DNA of 64,000 bases. It comes from Hallerella succinigenes. Its GTDB lineage: Bacteria; Fibrobacterota; Fibrobacteria; Fibrobacterales; Fibrobacteraceae. A program made the translations under genes and the position numbers. The DNA lies in contig NZ_PGEX01000001.1 in NCBI RefSeq assembly GCF_002797675.1, positions 1,240,001-1,304,000 of the forward strand, read 5' to 3'. The stretch's first letter is position 1. Every line of letters begins with the position of its first letter. The notes beneath the pieces are model-generated. The model was not told where the DNA came from and made no database searches. It was given only the letters and a program-made list of their open reading frames with translations. Below, one piece after another: positions 5,317 to 12,559 of this stretch.

Positions 5317-6450
5317 CTAAAGAGTTTTCAACTCTTCTTTCGAAAGATGAATTCGGGCCGCAATTTCATCTAACGGGACTCCACTCGCTTTGAGAAGTTT
5401 CGCAACATGTCGCTTTTCTTCTTGAAGGCGAGACTTTTCCGCTTGGACGCGGGTATTTTCTTCCTGTAGGCGAGACTTTTCCGCTTGGATGCGGGCGTTT
5501 TCTTCCTGTAGGCAAGACTTTTCCGCTTGAACGCGGGCATTTTCTTCTTGAATGCGAGCAGCTTCCTCTTGCATGCGGGTATTTTCTTCCTGTAGGCGAG
5601 ACTTTTCCTTTTGGAGGCGAACGTCTTTTTCCTGCAAACGTGCGGATTCTTCCTGCAAACGTACGGACTCTTCCTGCAAACGTGCAGACTCTTTTTCGCG
5701 GTAGCTCTGTATCGCGTACGCATCCCACTTGGCTTTCTGTGCAGCGTCAATCATCTTCTGTTCCTCTTTACTGAATTTAGCTAATTCAGCGGTGCGGAAC
5801 AAGAGCTCGAAAGAGGAGCCTGTATACTTCGAAGGCATCTTCCGAAGTTCCTTAATATGACAGAGAGCGTACAAGCATTTATCCAGATCTGTTTCAAGCT
5901 CTTCAAGCTTCTTTCTGAATTTCGGAAGTTCCACAAACACAAAGTTCAGCGTCTGTGAAATTCTCGCGCCATCCTTTTCCCGAAGCATCGCTTTTCGGAG
6001 ATACTTGTCCTGTTCGTCAAATACGCTGAACTCCATAAACATCACCGTGATTACAGGATCTAAACTGTAGCTGTAACCGCGTCCTCGCTCCCCTTGCGAA
6101 ACGACCGTCTGGGAAGCATAATAGATCGCACGGTTCACGATATTTTCTTGCGGAGCAATCTGCACTTCGATAATAAATTTTCGCTTTTTCGTGTCTACGC
6201 AGTGCAGGTCAAATATCGTCGTGCGGTTTTCGTTCGATCCTTCATTATGTTCCTTGTCGCGGGACTGTACGTCTTCAATCGGTTCGTCGATTTCGCCTTC
6301 GAGCAGCGCATTCAAAAGTTCAATCAGGCACACCTTATTTTGCGTATCGGGATTGAACGCCTTTTTAAAGGTCAGATCCAGCAGCAGGTCCGCATAAACG
6401 CCCGAGCCCCTGTAATCCTCGTAATTATCTGGAACATTCGTCGTCTTCAT
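5317..6450 (-). CDS. PD-(D/E)XK nuclease family transposase-like protein with coiled-coil tail, 377 aa
   Basis: The N-terminal 240 residues match the Rpn/PDDEXK_2 type (PF12784): DLTFKKAFN near residue 26, then FDLHC and FIIEVQIAP supplying the Asp and ExQ of the active site. These proteins are linked to recombination-promoting DNA cleavage and are often present in many copies; their natural role is unsettled. Residues about 252-350 form an almost pure heptad coiled coil of RLQEES / RIQEEN / RVQAEKS units encoded by tandem DNA repeats, followed by a short helix. It stands alone with its own terminator. Confidence 0.82.
   Translation of the reverse strand: MKTTNVPDNYEDYRGSGVYADLLLDLTFKKAFNPDTQNKVCLIELLNALLEGEIDEPIEDVQSRDKEHNEGSNENRTTIFDLHCVDTKKRKFIIEVQIAPQENIVNRAIYYASQTVVSQGERGRGYSYSLDPVITVMFMEFSVFDEQDKYLRKAMLREKDGARISQTLNFVFVELPKFRKKLEELETDLDKCLYALCHIKELRKMPSKYTGSSFELLFRTAELAKFSKEEQKMIDAAQKAKWDAYAIQSYREKESARLQEESVRLQEESARLQEKDVRLQKEKSRLQEENTRMQEEAARIQEENARVQAEKSCLQEENARIQAEKSRLQEENTRVQAEKSRLQEEKRHVAKLLKASGVPLDEIAARIHLSKEELKTL
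5412..5697 (-). repeat. Tandem 42-base repeats encoding a heptad coiled coil
   Basis: Units built on CTGTAGGCGAGACTTTTCC and TTGGACGCGGG-like stretches recur about every 42 bases with small variations, each encoding two heptads. The right part is more diverged with a 21-base spacing. Copy number could change by slippage without breaking the frame. Confidence 0.8.
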
Positions 6451-6566
6451 CTTTCTTCATCAACGGGAACGCCCCCGCAAAGCAGGCGAAGATTTCCCCA
6501 CCTGTATTTAAAGACGCTCGAGAAGGCGATTCGTCTACTTAAAAAATGAAAAACTAAATTTTCCCT

Positions 6567-7229
6567 ATGCAAGCGATTATCTTCGATCTGGACAACACAC
6601 TCTATCCTTACACACCTTGCGACAACGCTGGCCGTGATGCGGTTTACTCTTACCTCTATCCGATTTGCCAAATACCGCGCAATGAGTTCGTAAAACTCTA
6701 CGTTGAATGCGACATGGAAACAAAACGTTTGAATCCGCTGACCGCGGCGGGCCACAACCGCATTCTCTTTTACCATCACATGTGCGAAGTGCTGAACTTG
6801 CCAGGCGAGATTTACGACATCCCCATGTACAACGCCTACTGGGACGCCTACCTGAACGCGATGCAAATTTTTCCGGGTGCGTTTGAACTTTTGCAAAAGC
6901 TCAAAGCGAAAAAAATTCCTCTCGGTATCTGCTCCGATTTAACATTGCACATTCAGATTCGCAAACTTCAAAAACTTGGACTTGTGGGAATCTTCGACAA
7001 GATTACCGTGAGCGAAGAAGTAGGCGCAGACAAACCTGCCGCCATCATGTTCACAAGCATTGCGCAAAAGCTTGGCGCAGACCCCAAAGACTGTGTCATG
7101 ATTGGGGATAATTACAAGCGCGATATTCTAGGAGCGAAATCCGTCGGGATGCAAACGATTCTCTATGGCAAAAAACACGAAGGTACGGCCTCCGCGCAAA
7201 ATTTTACTGAACTCGCTCAAATGTTATAA
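6567..7229 (+). CDS. HAD-superfamily hydrolase, subfamily IA (pyrimidine 5'-nucleotidase / YjjG-like), 220 aa
   Basis: Cytosolic phosphatase with all four HAD motifs: Asp7 and Asp9 in IFDLDNTLYPY, Ser123 in ICSDLT, Lys156 in GADKP, and Asp181 and Asp186 in GDNYKRD. A helical cap lies between motifs I and II. Length and the DNTLYP form of motif I fit pyrimidine 5'-nucleotidases, but the substrate cannot be fixed from sequence. It is a single gene, divergent from the PD-(D/E)XK gene, with 116 bases between. Confidence 0.88.
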   Translation: MQAIIFDLDNTLYPYTPCDNAGRDAVYSYLYPICQIPRNEFVKLYVECDMETKRLNPLTAAGHNRILFYHHMCEVLNLPGEIYDIPMYNAYWDAYLNAMQIFPGAFELLQKLKAKKIPLGICSDLTLHIQIRKLQKLGLVGIFDKITVSEEVGADKPAAIMFTSIAQKLGADPKDCVMIGDNYKRDILGAKSVGMQTILYGKKHEGTASAQNFTELAQML

Positions 7230-7258
7230 TCTGTTTGCTTCGCCCGCAATGGCATTCC

Positions 7259-7375
7259 GCTGTGTCATAACGAGCCGATGGCGTGGTTATCGCAAGGACT
7301 CGTCTACTGTCATTGCAAGGAACGAAGTGACGCGGCAATCATCTGATCGCCGGGACGACAATGACGGACTTGCCG
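7259..7375. repeat. REP-like palindromic element pair
   Basis: TCATTGCAAGGAACGAAGTG followed by a GCGGCAATCA end resembles the dispersed extragenic palindromes common in many bacteria. A degraded copy (GTCATAACGAGCC.. GGTTATCGC) precedes it. Outer arms GTCATTG and CAATGAC bracket the second unit. It overlaps the last codons of the lipoprotein gene at 7339. Confidence 0.45.
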
Positions 7376-8748
7376 CCAGCCTTCACATGTACGGTATAAG
7401 TGTATTCTTTCACGGCGCTGCCGTTGCTGTTCGTCGCAAGAACTTTAACCGTATGCGTCCCCGGTTTTGCAGGCACACGAGCCATCCGCACCTGATGTGG
7501 CAAGAAGAGCGCGACGCGCAAATCAGCCTGTTCCAGCTGGCCTGCGGCCACATCCGTTCCAATACTTGTCACCAGGTTCAAAAAGACGTTATCCGTTTCC
7601 ATCGCCTTCTTTGCCTGCTGTGCGGCAATCGTGCGAGTAATGACGCGAACCGCGGTGCGGCCGAGCGTTGTTGCACGTTCCTGCTTCAAATTCTTCACAA
7701 GCTGCTGTGTGTTGTCTACATAGACTTCCGGCTTGTACGGCAAGCGCTTATCATCAATCCGAACTTCAAAGCCTTCTACAACGTGCGGCACATCCTTGCG
7801 TTCCGGAATTGCAATCGTCACCGAAAACGTCGTTCCACCGTGAGAGCCGACCGCTGTTGCCGGGAACGGAATCGTCAGTCCATCGACCTTGCCTGTTTGC
7901 GGATTCTTGCCCATTACATTCAAAACGCCACCGCGTACATAGGTTCCCGAAAGCATCCATTCACCGAGAATGGCGCTGTGGCCTGCATAACCGATAATTA
8001 CGATTTCACCGTTACCCGTTTCTGCCGTCATCGGCACAATCATCGGGGCTTTCCCGTTCGCAAGTCCAATACTCTTTAGATCGTCGGCACGCCCTTCTTT
8101 TTCAAGCGTGTTCTTGATAAAGGCTTTCGCTTCTTCCGGAATCGGCATGCCTTCTTCTGCATAAGCCTTTGCCGTTTTGTAATAAGCAATCGCAGCGTTA
8201 TCCCTTTCGCCTTCCATTTCATAAACAAGGCCGATCAGATAACGGAGATATCCGGCATCATTTGTTTTGTCGTTATCCTTCTGGTAAAGAGCCTGCAAGG
8301 CAATGTCCGAAGCTCTCGCTTCCACCAGGGCGCCGTCGATATCTTTCATCGCCAAATAGTTGACGATATTCATTTCGTAAAGCGCTAAAATTTCAAACGG
8401 GCGCGCGCGATACGGACGCACATTATCATTCGTAATCACCGAAGCCGCTTCATTCGTTACGGACTTCGTGTAGAGATCTTCATAAACCTGCTTCGCCTTT
8501 TCAAATTCCGCGGCACTCTTTTTGTAGTCGCCGTTGTAATGGTATAGCGTCGCTAAGTCAAAGTGATAAAGGAACAAGGTATTGTCGCCATAAAGATCCT
8601 CTTTTTCTCCCTGTACTTTGCTGATTGCCCCCGGGAAGCCATCCTTTTTGAGAGGTTCCAAAAGAGCTTCATATCGCACCATCGATTTATTGGAGCAGGC
8701 GATAAAAAGAAAGGAGCAAAGAACAAGCAAAAAAAACCGGATCTTCAT
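7339..8748 (-). CDS. COG3014-type lipoprotein, 469 aa
   Basis: The signal peptide ends in a lipobox FIAC with Cys18. Residues about 30-220 are helical and TPR-like: an ALYEMNIVNYLAMKD stretch, then RYLIGLVYEMEGERDNA. The C-terminal part is beta-rich, with VVEGFEVRIDDKRLP and a THTVKVLATNSNGSA segment. This layout is that of the uncharacterised COG3014 family. It is the downstream member of a two-gene leftward unit with the LpoB-like lipoprotein (22 bases apart), a pairing known from several phyla. An envelope role is likely; the biochemical function is unknown. Confidence 0.8.
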   Translation of the reverse strand: MKIRFFLLVLCSFLFIACSNKSMVRYEALLEPLKKDGFPGAISKVQGEKEDLYGDNTLFLYHFDLATLYHYNGDYKKSAAEFEKAKQVYEDLYTKSVTNEAASVITNDNVRPYRARPFEILALYEMNIVNYLAMKDIDGALVEARASDIALQALYQKDNDKTNDAGYLRYLIGLVYEMEGERDNAAIAYYKTAKAYAEEGMPIPEEAKAFIKNTLEKEGRADDLKSIGLANGKAPMIVPMTAETGNGEIVIIGYAGHSAILGEWMLSGTYVRGGVLNVMGKNPQTGKVDGLTIPFPATAVGSHGGTTFSVTIAIPERKDVPHVVEGFEVRIDDKRLPYKPEVYVDNTQQLVKNLKQERATTLGRTAVRVITRTIAAQQAKKAMETDNVFLNLVTSIGTDVAAGQLEQADLRVALFLPHQVRMARVPAKPGTHTVKVLATNSNGSAVKEYTYTVHVKAGGKSVIVVPAIR

Positions 8749-8770
8749 GGTAACAGTTCCTAACTTCAGA

Positions 8771-9382
8771 TTACATCTTCACCGAGGAGCGGCTCATGTA
8801 CTTCTTGATTTTCTTATCGCCAATCCAGACGGTCTTGTGGGTCTGAATGTCGACAAGCTGAAGGTCGATCTGGTAGAACACGACCTGTTCGCCGCCTTCC
8901 TGGTCCACGATGGAATTGAGGCTACCGGTGAGCATCAGGTCTGCACCGATTTCCTGACCGGCTTCCTTACGGGTTTCTTCCGTTGCATTTCCAGACTGGG
9001 AAGCGAGTTCTGCGCGGAGTTCGCCACGTTCTTCAGCATTCGCAACAAAATCCACCTTGCCGGAGTTGATGAGAGCGCGTTCCATATCCTTGATGAAGGT
9101 TTCCACGTTGATGTGTTCGTGGCTCTTGTTGCGGACACTGCCGATGACGACGGTCGGGAGTTCACCGTTCTTCGTGTTCAAAAGCTTATTGTACCATGGA
9201 CGAGCAATGCAGTCCTGGATCATTTCTTCTGCAACGAGACGGGAGTCTGTATCGTTCCATTTGCCGGAAAGATCGGTCACGGAGTCGGATTCGATACGGG
9301 TGACTTTTTTACCGCCGCCGGAGCAAGCGACGAGAGCGGTCATAGCAGCCATGAGCACAAAAAGGCGAAGAATTTTAGACAT
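8771..9382 (-). CDS. LpoB-like penicillin-binding-protein activator lipoprotein, 203 aa
   Basis: Lipobox LVAC with Cys20. The rest fits the LpoB family (PF13036): RLVAEEMIQDCIARPW, TVVIGSVRNKSHEHINVE, then GADLMLTGSLNSIVDQ and KTVWIGDKKIKK. In Escherichia coli LpoB activates PBP1B from the outer membrane; here the partner is unknown. First gene of the unit with the COG3014 lipoprotein. Confidence 0.85.
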   Translation of the reverse strand: MSKILRLFVLMAAMTALVACSGGGKKVTRIESDSVTDLSGKWNDTDSRLVAEEMIQDCIARPWYNKLLNTKNGELPTVVIGSVRNKSHEHINVETFIKDMERALINSGKVDFVANAEERGELRAELASQSGNATEETRKEAGQEIGADLMLTGSLNSIVDQEGGEQVVFYQIDLQLVDIQTHKTVWIGDKKIKKYMSRSSVKM

Positions 9383-9435
9383 ATTTACCCTTTGTTGAAT
9401 TGTGAGTTTAGGGGAAAATATAGTAAAGCATTCCT

Positions 9436-9459
9436 TTTAAAACACAAAATGACGCTTTA
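9436..9459. repeat. Dispersed intergenic 24-base motif, copy 1
   Basis: The segment beginning TTTAAAACACAAAATG and ending CGCTTTA matches 35296-35319 at 22 of 24 positions. It lies between two divergent envelope genes. Confidence 0.5.
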
Positions 9460-9547
9460 TCCAAGAAGAAGACAATTCCTAGCGGTTCACTAAAGTTTTT
9501 GATTATTTTTCTATATTGCAGAATGGTCTGCATTGGGAGACTCTACT

Positions 9548-10096
9548 ATGAAAAAGATCATGATTGCCATTTGCGCTTTAGCCGTACTCAGTTTTGCAGG
9601 GGAAGGACGCTCTGTTTATAGCCCATTCGCCAGCTACGGTTTGGAAATCAGCGTCGTAAAACCTTTGAGCGATGCTTGGAAAAGCAACCGCACTGCCTTT
9701 GGCAATGTAAACTTCATCAGCAATTTCCAGATTCTGCCGTACACAAGCGTGACGGGCGACATAGGATATTCTTTTCCGGGAAACGGTTTCGACGCAAAGA
9801 TCGGTTTGCAGCAACAGCTCTTGCCGACAGACATTGCGCCTTTTGTCGGCGGCATGGCCGGTGTGCAGGCAATTCCGGAAGATGACTTTGCGGATTCCTT
9901 TGAAAAGCGCATCGGTCCGACCGTGGAAGCAAATGCGGGTTTATACTTCTTTAGAGAATCTTGGATTTCCCTCCGACTCAAAGGATCCTACCAGTGGACC
10001 TTTGCCGACGAAATGAATCACGGCTTTGGTGTATCGCTCGGCATTCTTTTTGCCAATTCACGCCCAGGCTTGAAAGCGATTGATGTGAGCAGATGA
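9548..10096 (+). CDS. Small outer-membrane beta-barrel-like protein, 182 aa
   Basis: N-terminal signal peptide MKKIMIAICALAVLSFAG. The mature part has alternating beta-strand patterns (GDIGYSFPGNGFDAKIGL; SLRLKGSYQWTFAD; FGVSLGILF) as in eight-stranded porin-like barrels. ATG 9548 was preferred over TTG 9533 because GGGAGA lies at the right distance. The stop overlaps the next start by four bases, so it is coupled to the two Rrf2 regulators. No specific family is recognised. Confidence 0.75.
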   Translation: MKKIMIAICALAVLSFAGEGRSVYSPFASYGLEISVVKPLSDAWKSNRTAFGNVNFISNFQILPYTSVTGDIGYSFPGNGFDAKIGLQQQLLPTDIAPFVGGMAGVQAIPEDDFADSFEKRIGPTVEANAGLYFFRESWISLRLKGSYQWTFADEMNHGFGVSLGILFANSRPGLKAIDVSR

Positions 10097-10521
10097 AGAT
10101 CTCAACACGTGGACAGTACTCTTTGGAAGCGCTGCTGTGTCTAGCGACAGCGACAGAGGATAAGCCTTACAGCATCCACACGATTGCCGAAAAGACCCAT
10201 ATTTCGGACGGCTACCTGGAACAACTCTTTATTCCGCTGAAAAAAGCGGGATTTGTAACGGGAAGCCGAGGCGTACAGGGTGGATACAAGCTTGCCAAAG
10301 CTCCACAGGAAATTACTGCCTATCAGGTGTTGAACTTGATGGAAACGACTCTCCACAGCATTCCCTGCTTGAACGGTGACGAATGTTCCAAATTCGAAAT
10401 CTGCGAAAGCCGAACGGTATGGGAAGACGTAGAGACTTCAATCGAAAGCGTCATTCATGCGATCACGCTCGCAGACCTTGTCTCGATTTACCGCAACATA
10501 CAAGGAGAAAGCGCCGCATGA
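10093..10521 (+). CDS. Rrf2-family regulator with iron-sulphur cluster ligands (IscR-like), 142 aa
   Basis: Winged-helix DNA-binding domain at the N-terminus (MKISTRGQYSLEALLCLA; ISDGYLEQLFIPLKKAGFV; GSRGVQGGYKLAK). Three cysteines at residues 92, 98 and 104 (CLNGDEC, then FEIC) sit at the positions and CX5CX5C spacing of E. coli IscR, so it probably senses iron-sulphur status or redox. Residue 107 is Arg, whereas IscR uses His107 as fourth ligand. No isc or suf genes are adjacent. The stop overlaps the second Rrf2 gene by four bases. Confidence 0.9.
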   Translation: MKISTRGQYSLEALLCLATATEDKPYSIHTIAEKTHISDGYLEQLFIPLKKAGFVTGSRGVQGGYKLAKAPQEITAYQVLNLMETTLHSIPCLNGDECSKFEICESRTVWEDVETSIESVIHAITLADLVSIYRNIQGESAA

Positions 10522-10943
10522 AGATTTCGACCAGAGGCCGTTACGGAGTTCGATTCTTAATCGACGTTGCAGAACAAGGGCTTGACACGCACACGACCCT
10601 CGCAGAAATTTCTAAACGTCAAGACATTTCTTCCGCCTATTTAGGACAGATTGCAGTCTCGCTCAAGCGCGCCGGCTACATTCGATCCATCAAAGGGTCT
10701 AACGGCGGGTTCATTTTGGCAAAGCCCCCCAGCGAAATCCAACTGCACGATGTCCTCGGCAACTTGGAAGGAGATTTGACGATAGTCGATCCGCCTCTCC
10801 CCACCGAAGAAGAAACCGACTACCGTAAAGCAATCCGCATCGGTCTTTACCAAAAAATCGATGACGCCATCACACAGGCACTCAGAGCGCTGACGTTAGA
10901 AAAGCTGCTCTCGAAGAAAAATTTGCAAAGCTATTTTAATTAA
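10518..10943 (+). CDS. Rrf2-family regulator lacking cluster cysteines, 141 aa
   Basis: A paralogue of the preceding gene with the same start MKISTRGRYGVRFLIDVA and wing GSNGGFILAKPPSE, but no cysteine anywhere. The region after the helix reads DPPLPTEEETDYRKA, so it cannot bind a cluster in the IscR manner. It more resembles CymR-type Rrf2 proteins, which act through protein partners. The ATG at 10518 is in a four-base overlap; an in-frame upstream start would add an unrelated Arg-rich stretch. Confidence 0.88.
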   Translation: MKISTRGRYGVRFLIDVAEQGLDTHTTLAEISKRQDISSAYLGQIAVSLKRAGYIRSIKGSNGGFILAKPPSEIQLHDVLGNLEGDLTIVDPPLPTEEETDYRKAIRIGLYQKIDDAITQALRALTLEKLLSKKNLQSYFN

Positions 10944-10990
10944 CACATTGGAATTCTTGTCAGCCGCTCTCGATGCTCTGTTTTTGCAGA

Positions 10991-11110
10991 TTACAAATAA
11001 CAGTCGGATTCATTCTTCGCAATCACTCGCATGCGACCTTGCAGAACCTCCAACCGATACATCGTTTCACCCGCTTCTTTTTCGAAAAGCTGAGCTTTGA
11101 TAACTGTCAA
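10991..11110 (-). CDS. Possible small ORF downstream of cysS, 39 aa
   Basis: A TTG-initiated frame begins 12 bases after the cysS stop and reads VIKAQLFEKEAGETMYRLEV and onwards to a TAA. The composition looks coding, but it may be a leftover 3' end of a lost gene. Apart from it, 10944-11122 shows nothing. Confidence 0.25.
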   Translation of the reverse strand: MTVIKAQLFEKEAGETMYRLEVLQGRMRVIAKNESDCYL

Positions 11111-11122
11111 TTGACATTATCT

Positions 11123-12538
11123 TTACACCCTTTTCCAGCTGGTTCCGTCCTTCGAGTCCTTGATTTCAACGCCTTTTTCTTTGAGCAGGTCGCGGATGCG
11201 GTCGCTTTCTGCCCAGTTTTTGGCCTTGCGAGCTTCCGTGCGCTGGCCGATTAAAGCTTCGATTTCCGCGGTGTCGTCGACGGCGTTCGGGTCCGGCTTC
11301 TTCACAAATTCTTCGCGAGGATGATCGAGCTTCAGTCCGAGTACCTTGTCGAAGTCTGCAACGAGAGCCGCCTTTTCACCTTCAGAAAGTTCCGTTTTCA
11401 GAATGCTGTTCAAGATTCCAAGGGCGCGTGGCATATTCAAATCGTCACCGATTGCATCCTTGAATTCCTGTTGCCACTTCTTGGCTTCTTCACTTTGAAT
11501 CGCAGTCGCCTTGCCGATCAGCGGATCGGTCTTTTTGTGAAGGCTCTTCAAAGCTTCACGGGCGCTGTCGAGAGATTCAAAGCTAAAGTTCAAGTAGTTG
11601 CGGTAATGGCTGGTGAGGGCGAACAAGCGGTAATCCATCGGGTTGTAACCCTTGTCCATGAGAACGCTCACCGTCAAGAATTCACCCGAACTCTTGCTCA
11701 TCTTGTTTCCATCCAAGCGCAAAAATTCACCGTGCATCCAGAAACGGGCAAACGGTTTTCCGGTTGCGCATTCGCTCTGAGCAATTTCATTTGTATGGTG
11801 AACGCGCACATGGTCCGTTCCGCCGCAATGAATGTCGAGCGTCGGGCCGTTGTACTTCATCGCCATTGCGGAACATTCAATGTGCCAACCCGGGAATCCG
11901 ATTCCCCACGGGCTGTCCCATTCCATCAAACGTTTCTTGTCCTTCGGGCTGAACTTCCAAAGAGCAAAGTCCGTCGGGGCACGTTTTTCGCCCATGTCAA
12001 TGCGGGAGCCCTGCTGAAGGTGTTCCACGTCCAAACGGGCGAAGTCAGCGTAATGCTTGTCCTTCAAACTGTCAAAGTAAATACCGTCCGAGGTGCGATA
12101 GGTGTAACCCTTTTCTTCGAGAGTCTTCACCAAATCGATTTGTTCCTGAATGTGATCGGTCGCCTTTGTCCAACGAGTCGGTTCTTCGATGTTCAAAGCG
12201 TGCCAGTCCTTCATAAAGGCGTCGGTATAGTACTGAGCGATTTCCCACACGCTCTTGCCTTCACGGGCTGCACCCTTTTCCATCTTGTCGTCACCGGTGT
12301 CGCCGTCGCTTGTCAAATGCCCGACGTCCGTGATGTTCACAATGTGGTTCAGTTTGTAACCATAATATTCGAGAGTTCTACAGAGCGTATCTTCGAAAAT
12401 ATAGGTGCGCAAGTTGCCGATATGCGCATAGTGATAAACCGTAGGACCGCAGCAATACATCTTCACGGTATCGTTACCGGGGAGAAGGCTGAACGGTTCT
12501 TTTTTTCGAGATGCTGTATTGTAGAATGTGAGAGCCAT
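11123..12538 (-). CDS. cysS: Cysteinyl-tRNA synthetase
   Basis: Charges tRNA-Cys with cysteine in the cytosol. The class I signature HIGN is at residues 39-42 after a zinc Cys (YCCGPTVYHYAHIGN), and KMSKSSGEF is present. The other zinc ligands appear in WHIECSAMAM and VHHTNEIAQSE. 471 residues, a normal length. The start was moved to MALTFYN because GAAGGA lies five bases before that ATG. Last gene of a leftward run that begins at gltX. Confidence 0.96.
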   Translation of the reverse strand: MALTFYNTASRKKEPFSLLPGNDTVKMYCCGPTVYHYAHIGNLRTYIFEDTLCRTLEYYGYKLNHIVNITDVGHLTSDGDTGDDKMEKGAAREGKSVWEIAQYYTDAFMKDWHALNIEEPTRWTKATDHIQEQIDLVKTLEEKGYTYRTSDGIYFDSLKDKHYADFARLDVEHLQQGSRIDMGEKRAPTDFALWKFSPKDKKRLMEWDSPWGIGFPGWHIECSAMAMKYNGPTLDIHCGGTDHVRVHHTNEIAQSECATGKPFARFWMHGEFLRLDGNKMSKSSGEFLTVSVLMDKGYNPMDYRLFALTSHYRNYLNFSFESLDSAREALKSLHKKTDPLIGKATAIQSEEAKKWQQEFKDAIGDDLNMPRALGILNSILKTELSEGEKAALVADFDKVLGLKLDHPREEFVKKPDPNAVDDTAEIEALIGQRTEARKAKNWAESDRIRDLLKEKGVEIKDSKDGTSWKRV

Positions 12539-12559
12539 AGTATCCTTCAATTTAGGAAA

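Noticed and set aside
5412-5697. CRISPR-like array
   Set aside because: The repeats are contiguous, in frame and encode heptads; there are no unique spacers and no cas genes.
7165-8079. 304-codon plus-strand frame
   Set aside because: Overlaps the HAD 3' end and runs antisense through the COG3014 lipoprotein; composition is that of a shadow.
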